DNA of 64,000 nt from Selaginella moellendorffii. Taxonomy: Eukaryota > Streptophyta > Lycopodiopsida > Selaginellales > Selaginellaceae. The notes below the pieces were generated by a model, which was not told the origin of the DNA, did not search any database, and saw nothing but the letters and a program-made list of their open reading frames with translations. This document shows positions 25,547-36,881 of the stretch, piece after piece (the stretch's first letter is position 1; the number at the start of each line of letters is the position of its first letter). The stretch covers positions 749,453 through 813,452 of the forward strand of contig NW_003314294.1 of assembly GCF_000143415.4 (NCBI RefSeq). Direction: 5' to 3'. A program made the position numbers and the translations under genes.

Positions 25547-27162
25547 GCATTTTTTGTAATAAACAATGCTAACCAGTTCGCATCCCATTCAATTAGCTAG
25601 ATTTTGTTTATACTAGCCATTAAGTTATTATATCTTTGCTTGACGCAAACTACCATTTCTGGAGCTCAGAACATCTTTTTTTTCTTCATGCTAACACTTC
25701 ACAGCTCCAACCTTCATTTTAGCATTTGCAATCCCTAGGAACTCTTTGTCTCATTGCCACTGCTCAGGATTACCATTGGGATTACCACTGTGGGCCATTC
25801 TGGAGATCTTTGTCAATACTCTGCTCTATGACTCCCAAAAGGTGGTGATAGCCTATGCATGGACTAATGTGCAAGAAATCGAGAGATTGAGCATAGGAAA
25901 GTAGGTGCTATGGACTGATTGAGTATTATAGAGAAGTTGTGAGCTGTGTGATATTCTTGGAGGACTCAAAGTTGAGTTTACTATGAACAAATGGATATGG
26001 AAGATGTGCTTTTGTTACTAGCAACAACATAGCGAGAACTTGGCACCAACTTCAAGAATAAGAGTTCCACTAGGTCTTAGGCCAAAACCTAACAACAACA
26101 CCATGAGAACTTGGAAGTAAAACTTGCTTTACTCTATATTTTATGTTCTGAAATGTGCTTGAAATGCTCAATCTTTTACTTAGTCTTTGCTGTCTTCTTA
26201 ACACCCCACTTTGTTTCTCCTTGGGCATTGCCACTGCTCATAGCCATATTTTTAGCAGAAAATACAATAGAAATGCTAACTGTATTAAATTAGAATTTTC
26301 AAAGTACATCACCATTACATTTAGTATTTTAATTTAGATTTAAAATAAACTTTGGATTGCATTAAATTACCTTAATTTAATGTTTTTTAACCATTAAGCA
26401 GTAGTATTATATACTAAATATCTTATTTCATTGTTGATGGTGATGAATAATCTACATTTTTTTATTATGGTAGATAATTATCAGACAATGAATATGGTGA
26501 TTAACAATATTTAATGATAGTTAATTATTTTCTTTGGGGATGGTAGATAATTCTTAGACAATGATTATTGGTGGGGTGATTAACAATATTTAGTGATGGT
26601 AATTGTTTTCTTTAATTACCTTAACTTTCCACATTACTACATATTTTTATGGTGCACTTTAGATTTAGTTATTAAATTTGAAATATCAATGATCATGATC
26701 TATTCATATTGGTTGATATGATTGTTAACATGAAAAAATGTTTGTTGGCCTTTATAGTATTTATTATAATATTAATTCTTGCTAAGGTTGATTTTGATAG
26801 ATTGGGAATTTTTTTTAGTCTGATGCATTGTCAAGTATTTTTCTTATCAAGGAATGATGATTTTTTTACTTTGAGTTGTATTTTGTGAATTTATTTTATG
26901 AATATAATTGTGAGTCCCCAATTGCATTCATGATAATTTACTTTACATGCTATTGTACATACATTGTAATTAAGTTTTATCATAAAATTTACTTGGTAGC
27001 ATGCTTACTACTGAATTTTTTGAGGTAGTACTAGTTTCTCAAATGATAACTTAATTTAGTTTTAATCTAATATTTTTAACTTATAATTTTGTATTTTTAG
27101 AATATATTGTCTTTAATATTGTCCATCATCAAGTTTGGGCCAATAATGGCCTCAGAACTTAC
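25547..27162. other. AT-rich intergenic DNA
   Basis: No gene recognised. A short internal direct repeat is visible at about 26465-26610, where GTAGATAATTxTxAGACAATG and GTGATTAACAATATTTA both occur twice. The rest is unstructured AT-rich spacer. Confidence 0.5.
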
Positions 27163-27295
27163 GATCAAGATAGCTTAATGCGACAATGTACAGGAAATTG
27201 TACACAGCTCCGAACCCGAGCAAAGCTCCAACGCCAAACACTTTGTAAGAGATTAAAGGCCATGTGGATTTGGCAGTGATGGAGGGTGGCACTCT
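27163..27295 (-). pseudogene. isolated ABCG (PDR-type) transporter exon fragment
   Basis: Minus-strand translation gives a membrane-like stretch with YKVFGVGALLGFGAVYN and FLYIVALSYLD, followed by a GTAAGT donor. This resembles the GVGALLGF...NxLFTLALTYLNP segment of PDR-type ABC transporters. No neighbouring exons are visible, so it is a lone remnant at best. Confidence 0.4.
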
Positions 27296-27527
27296 TGATT
27301 GAAATATGTGTGGGTTGGGGTGCACACTAGGGCAATTTGGATGATTGCCATAAGCTTAAGATTTTAGCTAATATTCATGGTAAATATAGTATATTGACTA
27401 ATATGTTGGAGTTTAAAAAGGCTTACTTTATCCAAGCATACACAATGAAGTGGCTAGATTCATTTTAAATTTCAAATGAATTTCATTGAAAATTTAAATT
27501 ATTATTACAAAGCATTTAAATAATACT

Positions 27528-27580
<53 letters not shown>

Positions 27581-27616
27581 GTATGTATGTATAAATTTAT
27601 TTGGCTAGAACAGTGT
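27296..27616. repeat. spacer with CT / TA / TATG microsatellite
   Basis: 27524-27592 is a compound microsatellite: CT units, then TA, then TATG. It precedes the FKBP-like remnant by about 100 bases. Nothing else seen. Confidence 0.85.
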
Positions 27617-28763
27617 TCAGAAGGTGAGAAACTGAAAGTAAAAAAGGATTTGAAGAGTGCTATTGAGGCTAGTCTCCGAGCACGAGCAGCTATTGTGGAG
27701 AATGAAGAAAAAACTCTCATTGGTCAGTGAATTCCAAGAGAAGGTGGCGGCAGGTTTGCTCAAACCTGGTGAGGAGCAAGAGATCGGCAAGAATGGCCTC
27801 AAGAAGCTGCTCGTCAAGGCCGGAACTGGCTGGGAGATGCCAGAGCCTGGGGATGAAGTGAAAGGTGGTAGCGCCCTTCTCTCTCGCCCTGGCGTCGCAA
27901 TGCTGGTAGATTCTTGCAGTTCACTACACTACCCCGTTTTGATTGCTGTCAAGACGATGATGAAGGGGGAAAAGGCTTTGCTGACTGTGAGGCCGAAATG
28001 TGAGGTGTTTGTGCGTTTGTTTAGCTAAGTTTCTAATGCGTTTCTAGATGGTCTTAGCGAATCACTTTCTACCGATCTGGAGCTGGTATCTTGGAAAACT
28101 GTTGAGAAAATCGGCCAAGATGGCAAAATTACGAAGAAGATTATCAAGGCGAGTGAAGGACGTGGTGATGGAACCAGTGAGTTTCTTAAGGACGACGATG
28201 CGTTTAAGAAGAAAGGCGAGCCTTCGAGTTTAAAACTGATGAAGGTCTTTTCTAAATCTGGTACTTTCCGCTGCTAACTTGTTTTAGTGTTTTTTTTTAT
28301 GAACAATGCGGCAGAGGAGAAGCTACAGGTAAGACTCAAGAGGCCATCATAAATTGCATCCTGACAAGTATTTTAGGCCCCTAGCTTTACTGACGAGACG
28401 ATGATGAAGAGCTGCTGCAAGGTTAGCGAGTCTCTCTCCTTGTGTATTTACCTATTTTCATACAATTGAATCTCTCGCAGAACGAAAAGGCCCTCTATGG
28501 CAGAGCTCTAGCTTACACGCACATTGCTGATTTCAACCTGGCCGAGTCTGATATCAACTCAGCGGCGCTGGGCCTGGCCGAGTTTGATATCCAAAAAGTA
28601 TCAGAAAACCGGTAAGAATTATCACTCGCGTTCCATCAAACCAAGGCTCACGCGTTTATCCTACAGCAACTTGAGAATGGAGTACAAGTCGCTGAACAAC
28701 AAAACTCTATGGCCACATGTTCGCAAGGCTGAGGAAGTTCGAACAGGCAAGTTTTTTGGATAA
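27617..28763 (+). pseudogene. decayed FKBP62/65 (ROF)-like immunophilin
   Basis: Plant ROF proteins have three FKBP domains and a TPR domain that binds HSP90. Pieces appear here in order. EEQEIGKNGLKKLLVKAGTG begins an FKBP domain at about 27770. VKTMMKGEKALLTVRP at 27945 is its end. LELVSWKTVEKIGQDGKITK leads into the next domain at 28080. NEKALYGRALAYTHIADFNL, with NLRMEYKSLNNK, is the TPR end at 28480-28720. Between them FKBP cores are missing or scrambled (no intact VxVHYTG or GWD core) and frames shift. Remains of splice signals persist, so this is an old intron-containing gene rather than a retrocopy. Confidence 0.75.
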
Positions 28764-29106
28764 TCTTTTTCTTACACGAAAGTTTAGTCTCTTTTCAATC
28801 TTGTGCGACTTGTTGGGAGGGTGAGCCACAGAAGACGCGGCCCCTGGAACACCGTTTCCTGGAAAAGAATGAGCCGCAGTGCCCCATCCACTCCATCCAC
28901 TCGCTCCGGAGGATGGATTTCGAGGGCTTCCCACGTCTGCCAAGTTCTCTTGCTGTTAAGTTTTGCGAAACTGGTGATTCGATTCCAGGGGCTGGGAGCA
29001 AACAAGGATGTGAAAGGAGAAAGCCACTCACTCGCAAACAAGCTATGGAGCCATGGTATGTGGATTCCTTGAAAAGCTCTTCCTGCGAATCAAGGATGTG
29101 AGCCGA
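28764..29106. other. spacer at the left inversion junction
   Basis: Moderate GC content but no recognised protein in any frame. It ends at about 29106, where homology to the PRXL2-like gene starts abruptly. Confidence 0.4.
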
Positions 29107-29922
29107 GGAAGGATCGAACTGCTGTAGTTGCCTTTGCTAGGCATTTTGGGTATGACTTCTGTTTGTCGCTTTTATTCTTTCTTTCTTTCTGACCATCAGC
29201 ATCGAAGAAGGTGGCGTATTCTTTCTTATGCTCTTACGATAGATGCTTTTCTGCAGGAAGTGTTCGATGCTGCTGGTGTTTCGCTTGTTCTTGTCGGACC
29301 CGGCACTGTCGACCAGGTATTCCATGGATCCATTGCGAGCTTGTGGATTGATCACAGTCACTCTTTCTTTAGGCAAAAGCATTTGTTAGCCAGACACAGT
29401 TTCCCGGAGGTAGCTACAGATTTTTCGTCATCGCATTGTCTGATACAGCTGTTTTCCTCTCGTTTACAGAAGTTTATGCCGATCCAACCCATGCTTCATT
29501 TGAAGCGTTCCAATTCGTCTCTGGCGCGTCCACCATCTTTAATCCCAACGTACGCAAATCTATCTACGTGGTTGTTAGCTGAACTTACAGTGTCAAGGCT
29601 GCTATGCGAGTTATGGGAGCTCATTTAGAAGGCTATCGACAAGACTGGAGGCTCTCTTTTGAGAAAGATACTGTACAGAGAGGTGGCTGGTAAGGTCTCA
29701 TTTCTAGAGCAACATTTCGCTTCCTCGCAGGCAGCAAGGAGGCATTAGCATTGCTGGGCCCGGGAAAGATCGGTTGCTCTACATCCACAAGGTTCGTCGT
29801 TGTGCTTTCGAAGTTATGTTTGCTTGAATTTTTTTTCTTTCATACAGGACAAGGAAGCAGGCGACGAGCCCGACATCAAAGAAGTCATAGCAGCATGTTG
29901 TGAGAAACAAAACTTGTCATGA
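29107..29922 (+). pseudogene. 5'-truncated PRXL2/AAED1-like gene (copy A)
   Basis: Exons match the complete gene at 48291-49476: RTAVVAFARHFG, EVFDAAGVSLVLVGPGTVDQ, YADPTHASFEAFQFVSGAST, DKEAGDEPDIKEVIAACC, stop at 29920-29922. The first exon (targeting sequence) and the start of exon 2 are absent. A 35-base deletion at 29199/29200 removes the CILC redox motif. Another small deletion is present in the preceding intron, and the reading frame is lost. It sits tail to tail with the PPR gene, 24 bases away. Confidence 0.88.
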
Positions 29923-29946
29923 TGTAAGTAATCGCTGTCCAATCCT

Positions 29947-31512
29947 TTACATTCTTTTTGGTCCTTGCAGGCCTATTTCTCGCTGCAAGCTCTCAGTCAT
30001 CTGCAAGCTTTGGACGAGACCTCCGTCCGCATTCATGTAAACAATGTTGGCAAGCAACACGCTCGCATAAGTGGCCGCTCTCGGGTTGGATCGAATCACT
30101 TCCTTGGCCGCTCGGACTCCCAGCTCCAGGTTGTTGTGGCTGCTACAGGCACCGAGCAAGCACATCCAGTCCGAAGAGCTCGGCTCAAACGGCATCGCAT
30201 CGATCAAATCCTCGGCCTCCTCCAGATAGTTTGCCCGTCCCAGAAGGTCCACAATGCACGAGTAGTGCTGCTTGGTGGGAGTCAGAGAAAAGTCCGCTAT
30301 CATCGAGAGAAAGCACTGCCGGCTGGTGTAGAGCTTCCCTGAATGGTTACAAGCGATCACCACGGACACGAAGCACGTCTCGTCGGGAGCTTCCACCAGC
30401 TTGAGCTTGTCATACGTATCCAACACTCTGGCGAACTGTCCGTTTTGAGCAAAGGCCGCGAGAATCGCCCTCCAAGAGATGATATCCAGCAGCGGTGACA
30501 GATCGAAGAACTTGGCAGCGCGATCGATATGCCCGTTGTGCGCATAGGCAGAAAACATGGTCGTCTGGGATCCAGCGTCTCTCTCCGGCATCGCATTGTA
30601 CGCCATCTGGGCCTCGTCGCAGTAGCCGGACTGGCCGTACGCGAAGATCATCGTGTTCCACGAGACCAGGCTCTGAAGTGGCATTTGATCGAACGTAAAC
30701 TTGGCTTCCTCGAGCTGTCTCGCGTGAGCGTACACTGCAATCATCGCATTCCATGCGATGGAGTTGCGCTCCGGCATTGATTCGAACACGCTCTTGGCGC
30801 TTTCGAGGTGGCCGATTTGGGTGTAGCTCGTCACCATTGTCGTCCATGAAACCAAGTCTCTCTCTGGCATTGCTTCGAATAGCTCCTTGGCTTTGAGTGT
30901 ATGCCCGTTTTGGGCATATGCCGCAAGCATGGAATTCCACGAAACTAGATTTCTTTGGGGCATATGGTCGAACAAATTTCTAGCTTCCTCGACTTTTGCC
31001 TTGTGTGAGTAAGCTGCCAGGAGTGAAGTCCACGATACAAGATTCCTTTCTGGCATAGTCTCGAAGATTGTTTTCGCGTTTTCAGGGTGCCCACTTTGGG
31101 TATATGCTGCTAGAATAGAAGTCCAGACTACGATATTCCACATTGGCATCTTGTCAAAGGTATTTTTAGCTTGGGTTAGATTATTGGCTTTTGCATAGGC
31201 TGTAATAAGCATACTCCATGAGACGAGATCCCTTTCAGGCATTTTGTCAAATGTGTTTTTCGCTTTTTCAAGAAGACCGTTTTGGGCATATGCAGCAAAG
31301 AGGAAGAACCAGGAGAATGAATTCTTGTCACATTTCATTTCATTAAAGATGGACTGGGCCTGCTTTGGACTGCCACAATTCCCATACATTTCAATCAGTC
31401 TGTTGCAAACAATGATATCCTTAAGCTGTAAAAAGTATGGAATATAATTTTCGATACTGGCTGGACTATTGCATTTCCGTATTATCTCCAAGCAATGCTC
31501 TCTCTCTTGCAT
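29947..31512 (-). CDS. pentatricopeptide repeat protein, 521 residues, intronless
   Basis: One open frame. After a short N-terminal lead, about ten 31-residue S-type repeats follow (KAKNTFDKMPERDLVSWSML, SAKSVFESMPERNSIAWNAM), then KQHYSCIVDLLGRANYLEEA and WMCLLGACSSHNNLELG, the E1-like end. The last residues (LQREIGLQGPKRM) correspond to where an E domain would finish; no E+ or DYW domain follows. Likely an organelle RNA-binding protein. A broken, 5'-truncated copy lies inverted at 47147-48266. Confidence 0.88.
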   Translation of the reverse strand: MQEREHCLEIIRKCNSPASIENYIPYFLQLKDIIVCNRLIEMYGNCGSPKQAQSIFNEMKCDKNSFSWFFLFAAYAQNGLLEKAKNTFDKMPERDLVSWSMLITAYAKANNLTQAKNTFDKMPMWNIVVWTSILAAYTQSGHPENAKTIFETMPERNLVSWTSLLAAYSHKAKVEEARNLFDHMPQRNLVSWNSMLAAYAQNGHTLKAKELFEAMPERDLVSWTTMVTSYTQIGHLESAKSVFESMPERNSIAWNAMIAVYAHARQLEEAKFTFDQMPLQSLVSWNTMIFAYGQSGYCDEAQMAYNAMPERDAGSQTTMFSAYAHNGHIDRAAKFFDLSPLLDIISWRAILAAFAQNGQFARVLDTYDKLKLVEAPDETCFVSVVIACNHSGKLYTSRQCFLSMIADFSLTPTKQHYSCIVDLLGRANYLEEAEDLIDAMPFEPSSSDWMCLLGACSSHNNLELGVRAAKEVIRSNPRAATYASVLLANIVYMNADGGLVQSLQMTESLQREIGLQGPKRM

Positions 31513-32107
31513 CTCTTAATATCATATTGTTATATAAATTATTATTGCTTTCAATATGAGCTTAGCAGTCCATGGTAGCAATGTAATGGTAAGAAGATTT
31601 GAGAAGACATGGATATTTTTGTGGTAAATTAGAAATTGCCCAGCAAATATTGGCCAGTTGACAAAGGTTATTGTTCAACACATGTCTCCTCCTCTCAATG
31701 TCCACTCTTTCTAGTTTTCCTTGCTCCATGCAACAGTGCCATCTTTTAAGGATAAGAACTTTTTAAAAAACGTCTACATACCTTTTCTAAAATTTATATT
31801 TGGTATGCTATTTTTGTCAGTGTAAATCTTATTTAACTTAGAAGATAATATAAAGTTTTATGTATAGAAAGTGGGAGTTACAATTTCTCAAAATCATGTT
31901 AGAAATATGCCTATATAATTTGGCAAATTTTACTTGTTACTACTGAAGTTCTGGTTATGAGGCAAAATATTCTGAGTGATAATTAAAGAATTAGAGTGGA
32001 AAATCACAACCGTTAGATTAAGGAACATCCAGATACACAGAAATAGATACCTAGGGATATCTCTTCTTTTTCCTTGAGAAACCAATTCAACAACAAAATT
32101 TCGTCTC
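31513..32107. other. AT-rich spacer
   Basis: Upstream of the PPR gene and downstream of the AP-2 alpha gene. No gene recognised. Confidence 0.5.
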
Positions 32108-35100
32108 CTAGATCAAACCAGCGAGTGAGGCAGCAGGACCAACGAGATCATCTGCAGGGCTTGGCATTCCTGGCAGGCTGGTTGGCGCAGCACCAGATGG
32201 TATATCAACTAGCCTCTCTTTGATATATTCCTTCAATCTGTGATTGCCCTTCCAGTTAATACACACACACACACACACATCAAGCAAGGAAAACTTACTC
32301 CAGGGCAACGCTTGTATCCGGAGTACCCACTGTGAGTCTTATTTGGGTCCGATCTGCCGGATCGGTTTCAATCCTTACCTGTAATCAAAGTGCGTGACAC
32401 TGCCAACAAAAAGAGATAGCTTACCAAGCATAGAGTCGGGTTTTCCGAAAAGTAAGTTGCCGCACCAACGATGTTATTTACATTTGGATCCTGAGCAAAA
32501 GCCGAAAACCTCAGTGAATCTGGGAATGAAAACTAAAAACTCACATAGCCCGGAGCGATCGCAACGTGAAGACTACCAAGCAAGTCGGACATTTCTTGGA
32601 GCGGAAGAGGCTTCACCCCGCGTACCTGGAAAGCATCTGGATGTAGAGAGAGCACCTTAGAAAACACACCCTCACTCACCACTTCTTGCAGGAGCTTATT
32701 CGGAGGGCCCATAAGAGCTTTCCAGCGAGCAATATAGTCTGCAGGAGCTAGCGTTGCTCCTTGTAGGAACTTGCTCATAATAACGGGAAGCCGGAGCTTG
32801 AAGCTAACCTGGAACCGTAAAAATCAAACTCTAGTTTCCATTAGCTACGGGATGCAAGCTTACCATAGCTGACGAATTGTTGTAGCAAAAATCAAGGACA
32901 GGAATTTCTCTGCTTGGAGACAGGTTGGTGACTTCCACTGGACATTGTACCTGTTACAATGAACATCAACACGACGAGTTAGGATGAGTGACGAATGAAA
33001 AAAGAAAGAAAAACCTGTGCTCTAGGAGGAATTGTGTCAGGTACGTTCGATGTCAAGAGCTGCATGTGCCGGGGAGGTAATATCACTGCCTTCACCGATA
33101 ACAATGGTGCAGTATGCTTATTGCCAAGAAACAAAACTATACGCCCTTGGTTACCACGCCATTCCGCTTTCAAACCAATCTGTAATAGTACATTATAGCA
33201 AGGAAAATAATAATCCGCTTGCCTGAATGAAAGGATCTTCATAAAGAATGCCGCTGTCTTTTCTGCAGAGCGCATCGAACCATTCCGTGACACTGCCGGT
33301 AGGCTGCAAACAGGACTTTGTAAGACTTGACAATCGTTTCTCAACATACCTGAACTGTCGAAGCCTGATTGTCCATGAGTGCTAGCGCCAGGGAATCACC
33401 TGGTCCAACTAGCGGCGAACTTTCGGGAGCACTGTGCGTAGGTGCAGCTTCAATAGCAAGAAAATCTACGGGAGCTGGTGACTGTCCACCATTTGCAACT
33501 GGGACAGTAGGCGCCTCCTGCCAGCATCCAAATGCTATAAAACATTTATAAAATCTGCCACGACTTACAATGTTTCTTTGCCCCGAAGGTACTCTTGTAA
33601 GCGCTGGATGAACGCCATTAGCAGGCTTTTGATCTGCTACAACGACAGCGGTTGATGTCAGCTGCATGAGCCTTAGTTTAGTAGCACTCGTATCAGCCAC
33701 GTCCACTTCGGTGTCCTCGGCTTTCTTCAGAAGCGCAGACTGCAGAAACTTTAACACATGATTATGTGAATAGTAAGGAAGGCATAAAACCTGTCTTTCG
33801 GGGAACTTGGGCATCTCAGCCATCACGTCCACCATTGACGGGCCTTTCCGACTGAGAGCATAATATTCACTGGCTCGTTGCTGAACTTCCGCATCCAAGT
33901 AAGTTTCGTTCCTAAGAGGTAGACGTTAGTCCCCAACTCAGTAGAAAAACAGAAACATTACTTCCTGAAAACAGCTAGCACATGATTTTGCAGCTCCGGA
34001 TCGACAGTTTGTGAATGCAGTAAAATCTTGATATAAGCTGAAAGAAGAATAGCCTTGGTAGGCGTCCTGTAGAAAGAGCTTGTTATACGGAGGAAGAATA
34101 AAGAAATGAAGCTTACGAAACGGTTGCGAATTTGTCATGGATAATGGAAAACACTTCTTTCGGACTACATCCTGGCCTTCGTGACAGTAAATGACTGTAC
34201 TCCCCCAGCAAATAGCCAGCCACCTACATGGTTTAAACTTATCAAGGGAGTGAAAACAATGTAAACAAAATCCCACCTTCACCATAGTCTCGTGCACCGC
34301 CGGTTTGTCCAGAAAGTCTCGAGCTTTAGCGGCTGCGTACGGCTGTGAAGCACATGAGTTAAATGACAATAAAAAAACGCCATACCCACCTGCAGATCAT
34401 CATTGTTTGTCACAAATTGGACTACTCTGTACCAAATGTCATCGCTAACGAAATCTCCAGCCTTCTCAATAAGCTGTAAGATAACATCCACGTACCTAGC
34501 CAAAACAATTCCTTATTAGCAACAGGGAGAGATTTCTTCAGATATCAATACCATGACAGATCCGGAGCGAATTTCTCAGCCAGAATGGCAGCCTTAAGCG
34601 CAAGCTCCTCACGTATTGCAAAATCAGCAGTTGTCAGATACTGCAAGGGTTTAAAAACAGTGAGGGATACATCTTAAAGCCGCAAGAAATACCTGCAAAA
34701 GCTCCTCAACAATATCTTTCGCATTTGTTACATCACACATTCCATAAAGCAAATCCAGAGATCGCCTTCGAATACTGCAAAGAGAAATACACTGAACAAG
34801 GAGATCGATAAAGATAATTCTAAACCTTATATCCGGGTCCCTCAAAGATGTGATTATCTGCACTTGATGCCTTTTTATGCTTTCTTGTACGTCAGAAACC
34901 ATAAGCATTCTGGTCATATTTTCCTGCAGTGAAAAACAAGGTAAAGTATAGCGTAGGGCCACAAATATCCATACCAGTCCAAGATATCGAATGTTGGGCT
35001 CACGGACAGCAATAAACTTTCCAAGTAGACCAACACATTGTGCCATCATATCTTTCTCTGCGTCTAAATGCATCACCTGCGCGACAAAAAAAAGGCTCTT

Positions 35101-36474
35101 GAATGGAACAACAGAAAAAGAAAAAACCTACCAAAGCCAGAGCTTCAAAGAGAACAGCATGGGTTGCATTGTTCTTATTGATATTCTTCACGGCATCAGT
35201 TCCCATGAGGACTCTTTGAAGAACCTACACTTTGCAAAATGTGGCAAATGACTTTGATCGGTTTAAACAAGTTCAGAGCTACCTCAAAAAGGGATCGCCT
35301 AATGTTCGGATCATCAATCGCCGGGAAATATTGCAAAACTCGCATTGTTTTTACCTGCTCAAATCACTAAACAGAAAGAGTAAATATGGTGTTCCCAAAG
35401 TCAACCGCAAAAACATCGACGAAAAACAAACCTGGAGCCAAGGAGATGGAATACCGTAGTATGTGTACTCCTGAGGAATATCTTGGCTCCTGGTTAAGCG
35501 CTCCAGAACACGAACGCATTTTGAAACGCAGTTCCAGTACGCGTCGGGATTGTTAGCCACGAGAGCAACGAGCAAGCTCATGACAGCCGTAAGGACTCCA
35601 ATTTCTCTTTCGTCAAGCAGCTGAGACATTCGATCCGCCCTGTCATGGAGATTAGTCCACAATCAGGAAGACAAGCCTCTTGAAATACCCACCAGCCGTC
35701 CACGCTGACAACATCCGGATTCTTCCTGTAAAGTCGCAGAAGACACAATGCAGCCTTCTTCCGCACCAGTGGCCGACAGGAGTTCGAAATCTAAAGCACA
35801 TAGCGCCTAGGATCAAGAGACACCAGGCCGATAAAGAGAACTTACCAGCAGCTTTTGCACATCGGGAGCTAGTGACTCGGAAAACTCCTTGCCACCAATG
35901 TTCCCAACCTGGATAGAACTTCCGCCTAAGACGACAAAAACTCTGAAAACTACAGAAGCATACCATTGTCAGCGCCAGGCACTGAAATGTCTCGTTCCTT
36001 CCGATAATGTCATTCCGGACAGTGTTTATAACAAGCCGCAAGAAGTCGTGGTTTTCGTTCAGCAAAGAAGAGGTGACAATGTACCCCACCTGCGAGAACA
36101 AGTCTAGATTCCACCAAGACAAAACCAGGAACACTATTTACCTGCTTTTCAGCGTACTTGGGAGCTGAGATCAAAGACACAGCTTCCATATGCCCGAAAT
36201 CGACATCATAACCAAGCATGAAGATGTAGAGCATCTTCCAAACGTATTTTTTCTTCTCATAAGGCGTCAATCCCTGGCGCAAGCGAGCAATCTTAGCAAT
36301 CCGAGACGAAGAAACCCAAGCAGCAAGAAAAAGATCACTCACCTTGTCATTCTTAAACTTGGTGCGAATGTTCGCGAGCTCCTTGTCGACACGAGCCCGC
36401 TCCAGCTCCTTATTCTGGCAGTTCCTCACATCGCTGATGAAGACCGACAACCCTCGCATGCCGGACAGCGCCAT
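32108..36474 (-). CDS. AP-2 complex subunit alpha (alpha-adaptin)
   Basis: The large subunit of the clathrin adaptor AP-2, acting in endocytosis at the plasma membrane. The N-terminus is diagnostic ([20 protein letters not shown], then [20 protein letters not shown]). Armadillo-like trunk segments follow through many exons of 60-250 bases with introns near 50 bases. The appendage is visible at 33350-32150 ([63 protein letters not shown]), and it ends ASLAGLI, TAG at 32108-32110. An AC microsatellite (32260-32279) sits in the last intron. No broken exon was noticed. Length near 1000 residues fits the family. Confidence 0.93.
32260..32279. repeat. AC dinucleotide microsatellite in intron
   Basis: About ten AC units within the last intron of the AP-2 alpha gene. 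Confidence 0.9.
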
Positions 36475-36881
36475 CGCGCGCTCGCGGCGCCGCTAAAACC
36501 CTCAGATCTGGCCCTGCCGAGCTAAAGCCCCGAGAATGCGCCGCCGCTTCAACACCGCCGCGACACGAGCACCGAATGCATCGCCCGAGTTGCCGAAATT
36601 TCGCCCGCGCCGCGCCGCGACGGGCGCTGGTCGATTACCTGTGCCAGATCCCGCGCGAGAGGATGAGCATCGGATGGAACGCGCGGCGCCCGGCGACCTG
36701 GAAGAGCGCCGAGAAGAAGCGAGGGCTTTGAAAAGAAGAAAATTAACAAAACCTATTAACCATGTAGCTTATAAATCTAATTATTTATCACTAAACTCAA
36801 TTAGTGACAATTAATGCAGGTTAACAATCTCTTATGGATACGAGCAAAATTTCTTTCCATGGTTTCCATTTTATCCCAGCT
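36475..36881. other. AP-2 alpha upstream region and spacer
   Basis: GC-rich near 36480-36720, then AT-rich. A 92-codon frame on the plus strand (36536-36814) is arginine-rich and has no recognisable family; it is probably 5' leader or promoter sequence. Confidence 0.4.

Noticed and set aside
27524-27592. CT/TA/TATG run as possible CRISPR-like or promoter array
   Set aside because: Simple microsatellite without spacers; ordinary in plant DNA.
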